Assembly (NCBI GenBank): GCA_016840125.1
Contig: JAEOSY010000549.1
Span: forward strand, 1-18,921
DNA: 18,921 nt
Origin: Candidatus Helarchaeota archaeon
GTDB lineage: Archaea; Asgardarchaeota; Lokiarchaeia; Helarchaeales; HEL-GB-A
Direction: 5' to 3'
In this document: positions 17,181-18,921 of the stretch, piece after piece
How positions within the stretch are numbered: the stretch's first letter is position 1
Layout: the number at the start of each line of letters is the position of its first letter
The notes under the pieces: model-generated
The model's database searches: none
What the model was told of the DNA's origin: nothing
Seen by the model: the letters and a program-made list of their open reading frames with translations, nothing else
Translations under genes and position numbers: made by a program

Positions 17181-17190
17181 AATATATATT
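17181..17190 (-). promoter_or_regulatory. TATA box of the helix-SCP2 gene
   Basis: On the minus strand GAAATATATATTGG lies in the 141-bp gap between the hydrolase and the helix-SCP2 gene. A start near 17160 gives a leader of about 35 nt containing GGGTGA. This suggests that the helix-SCP2, SCP2-like and small membrane genes can be transcribed separately from the two genes upstream. No terminator hairpin was seen. Confidence 0.5.
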
Positions 17191-17266
17191 TCATCAATTG
17201 AAGATATCTAGTTAAATCGAAAGATCAGGAAACGAGAAAAGATCTTGGTGGATATGGGTTGAAAAT

Positions 17267-18157
17267 TTAACATGATCTATATGTTCCCTGATTTAATTCA
17301 ACTTTACCAGCTTTTATCAAGATCTCGAGATGCTTCTCCAGCATTATTTTTTCTCCTGCTTCAAAATAATCCTTTGGCTCTGGAACTTTGCCATACATGA
17401 GAGCTGAGGCAACTAATTCTTCCATAGTTTTTGTTTTATCAAGAAATCTAAGAATCTTTTCTTCACGTTCTGAAATTTTGTTGAGATAAAGCTGCAAGTT
17501 CTCTGTAATTCCCTCATCGGAAAATAACCCTTTATGGCTTGTAATCATGATTTTAGGCGAATTTTTCATCAGCGCTTTTATTGAAGTTTCAAAAGTAGAA
17601 ATGTCGGAATCCAGCGCCCCGTACCATGGACCGAAGGAGGTCAGGTCAACGTCACTCGAAAATATAATGGATTTATTAAGGATTTCAAAACCACAATGTC
17701 CAGCTGAGTGTCCTGGTAGATGGAGTACTTTTACTTGGATATGTCCTAAATCAAAGATGGTTCCATCAGTAAATATATTGACATCGGATAAAGGGCGATA
17801 ATAGAATGATTTAAAATAGGAATTAAGGAGTTTTTGGAGTTCAAAATTACTCGCTATACCGTAAATTCTGTAAAGTTCCTCCAATGAAGTTGCCATAAGT
17901 TTATCATTCTCGTGGATGTATTTTTGGCTCGAGGGGACAAATTTTTCACAGGGAATGTGATCTTCATGTCCATGGGAATAGAGAATGATATCCGGAGCTC
18001 CAAAGGTTTTAATTATAGTCTTTAGATTTCGTCTCCCCGCACCTGAATCAATTAAAAGTGTCTTCTGATCGTTCACAAATAGTGAATTGGAATAGGGATA
18101 CCTTCCATCATCTTTACTTGGGATGTACCAAACTTTCTCAGCAATTTCCTGGAACAT
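17267..18157 (-). CDS. Metallo-beta-lactamase-fold hydrolase with C-terminal helical domain (LACTB2-like)
   Basis: 296 residues from ATG 18157. The metal-binding motif SHGHEDH (H62, H64, D66, H67) matches HxHxDH. Later motifs are LPGHSAGHCG (third His), FSSDVDL (bridging Asp) and TSHKG (last His), so all usual metal ligands are present. The last 70 residues (EEKILRFLDK, EELVASALMYGK, HLEILIKAGKV) look like the winged-helix-like tail of the LACTB2/glyoxalase-II-like branch. Substrate unknown; thioester, phosphodiester and lactone hydrolysis all occur in this superfamily. Start: the frame opens at ATG 18175, but ATG 18157 is preceded by GGAGTG while 18175 has no site. It lies 34 nt after the SCP2-like gene and is likely in its transcript, which invites the guess that it acts on a lipid-linked or CoA-linked substrate. 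Confidence 0.9.
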   Translation of the reverse strand: MFQEIAEKVWYIPSKDDGRYPYSNSLFVNDQKTLLIDSGAGRRNLKTIIKTFGAPDIILYSHGHEDHIPCEKFVPSSQKYIHENDKLMATSLEELYRIYGIASNFELQKLLNSYFKSFYYRPLSDVNIFTDGTIFDLGHIQVKVLHLPGHSAGHCGFEILNKSIIFSSDVDLTSFGPWYGALDSDISTFETSIKALMKNSPKIMITSHKGLFSDEGITENLQLYLNKISEREEKILRFLDKTKTMEELVASALMYGKVPEPKDYFEAGEKIMLEKHLEILIKAGKVELNQGTYRSC

Positions 18158-18191
18158 AGTTTGAATACACTCCATACTTACAACGAAACGA

Positions 18192-18716
18192 CTAGAACCC
18201 CATTTCTTTCAATATTGGACTTAAAAGAGCAAGTTCTTCATCGCGAACCTTTTGCAACATTTCCTCAGTTTGAATAGTTGCAATTGGGGCAAGCCATTTT
18301 AAAATCTTCCCGAGTTTTTTAATTTTTATCTTTTTTGCTATGAGAGCTTCTGGAAGATTTATACGCGCTAAAATAACTTCTTCAACTACTTGGAGATCAG
18401 CGAAGCTCAAAGATGGTGTTTTGTAACCAACCCCATTCGTAAAAACCATATCTGAGATAGTGTTGATATGCATAGTAACTTCGATAAGCTTGGGTACAAT
18501 CAACCCAACGTCTTGGTTTTTTACAGCATCTTGAATAGTTTGTGCGATTTTAGGTGTATCCTTATACATCGGGTCTAAACGTTGAAAGAAATACTTAAAG
18601 AAAAAGGATGCCATTTGGATATCCGTGAGTTTTCCTTCAACAAGCCCATTTAACACGGATTTCACGCGATTTTCAAGCTCTTCCGGGAGAACTTGAAAGC
18701 GAATTGCCATTGTCAT
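18192..18716 (-). CDS. SCP2-like protein, 174 aa (paralogue of the gene at 15543-16067)
   Basis: Opens with MTMAIRF, then a helix with FFFKYFFQRL, TPSLSFADLQVVEEVI, EALIAKKIKIKKLGKI, LAPIATI and a final helix ending LKEMGF. It aligns over its full length with the paralogue. The second half resembles an SCP2-type hydrophobic-ligand fold; the match is distant and rests on pattern only. Start: the frame extends to ATG 18821, but the first 35 residues have no counterpart and lie on promoter sequence. A BRE/TATA centred about 26 nt before ATG 18716 predicts a leaderless transcript starting at that ATG, and the length then equals the paralogue's. ATG 18710 is a close alternative. It is the first gene of the cluster and the next gene downstream of rpo12. 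Confidence 0.8.
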   Translation of the reverse strand: MTMAIRFQVLPEELENRVKSVLNGLVEGKLTDIQMASFFFKYFFQRLDPMYKDTPKIAQTIQDAVKNQDVGLIVPKLIEVTMHINTISDMVFTNGVGYKTPSLSFADLQVVEEVILARINLPEALIAKKIKIKKLGKILKWLAPIATIQTEEMLQKVRDEELALLSPILKEMGF

Positions 18717-18734
18717 AGATTCATAATTAAATTG

Positions 18735-18754
18735 AATTATATGTAATTCTTTCG
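18735..18754 (-). promoter_or_regulatory. BRE/TATA promoter giving a leaderless SCP2-like transcript
   Basis: On the minus strand CGAAAG (18749-18754) precedes ATTACATATAATT. TATA centre to ATG 18716 is about 26 nt, the standard archaeal TATA-to-start distance. T-rich stretches between here and the rpo12 stop (18755-18840) may end the rpo12 transcript, but no clear hairpin is seen. Confidence 0.55.
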
Positions 18755-18840
18755 ATAAATGAATTTTGGGATTTTTCTGTAAAAATAACGAATCAGGCAA
18801 AATTGGGCTGAAAGAAAACAAGTATCTTTTAAGTTTAGAT

Positions 18841-18921
18841 TTAACGGGCTTTCAGTTTTTGTACAATTGGCGGTCTTTGCTTATAGAGAATCCGAAATCC
18901 GCAATGGGGGCATTTAACACC
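18841..18921 (-). CDS. rpo12: DNA-directed RNA polymerase subunit Rpo12 (RpoP), C-terminal 26 residues
   Basis: Reading in from the right edge: VKCPHCGFRILYKQRPP, then a basic tail ending KLKAR and a TAA stop at 18841-18843. The CPxCGxRILxKxRPP zinc-knuckle pattern followed by a short basic tail is the signature of archaeal Rpo12, homologue of eukaryotic RPABC4/Rpb12. The 5' part, with the first Cys pair, is outside the window. Its presence shows that the DNA is archaeal and that the SCP2/hydrolase cluster sits beside a core gene. Confidence 0.9.
   Translation of the reverse strand, partial: GVKCPHCGFRILYKQRPPIVQKLKAR

Noticed and set aside
18717..18821. 35-residue N-terminal extension of the SCP2-like protein
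   Set aside because: It overlaps a BRE/TATA element, has no counterpart in the paralogue and has no ribosome binding site.

Overview
The window is archaeal. The right edge holds the C-terminus of RNA polymerase subunit Rpo12. Most starts have GGTGA- or GGAG-type ribosome binding sites. Several genes have a TATA box about 26 nt before the transcript start, two of them behind a purine-rich CGAAAG BRE. The DNA is AT-rich and packed with intron-free genes. Giant glycosylated beta-sandwich surface proteins, SCP2-like proteins and a long ER/K helix fit an Asgard-type (Promethearchaeati) genome, but that is inference; no marker here settles the lineage.

Left region (1-8376, minus strand): one reading frame stays open from the start codon at 8376 off the left edge, at least 2792 codons. 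It encodes a secreted mosaic protein built as X-Ig-Ig-X-Ig-Ig. Seven pairs of about 100-residue Ig-like domains alternate with other modules: a Y-E-K-S-T-G module (three copies, the last cut by the edge), two glutamine-amidotransferase-like domains, a lamin-tail domain and three FN3-like domains. The stretch 510-2966 is also a 936-bp tandem DNA repeat.

Middle region (8377-11162): a two-gene minus-strand operon encodes related zinc-binding proteins. The larger has two copies and the smaller one copy of a 100-residue module with two CCCH sites; the larger adds eight CxxC pairs. Divergent from it is a cytoplasmic protein with a rod of hydrophobic-Pro-small triplets.

11297-15296 (plus strand): a 1107-residue secreted protein with a beta-helix-like region, a LamG-like domain apparently nested in an Ig-like domain, and a helical tail; then a YkgJ-type Cys-cluster protein.

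15289-18716 (minus strand): a run of a 174-aa SCP2-like protein, a metallo-beta-lactamase-fold hydrolase, a long charged helix fused to an SCP2 domain, a second 174-aa SCP2-like paralogue and a two-helix membrane peptide. It lies directly downstream of rpo12. The two 174-aa paralogues align without gaps from their first codons once starts are reassigned to TTG 16067 and ATG 18716. The cluster suggests lipid or hydrophobic-ligand handling, with the hydrolase as possible enzyme; this is inferred from fold and context only.
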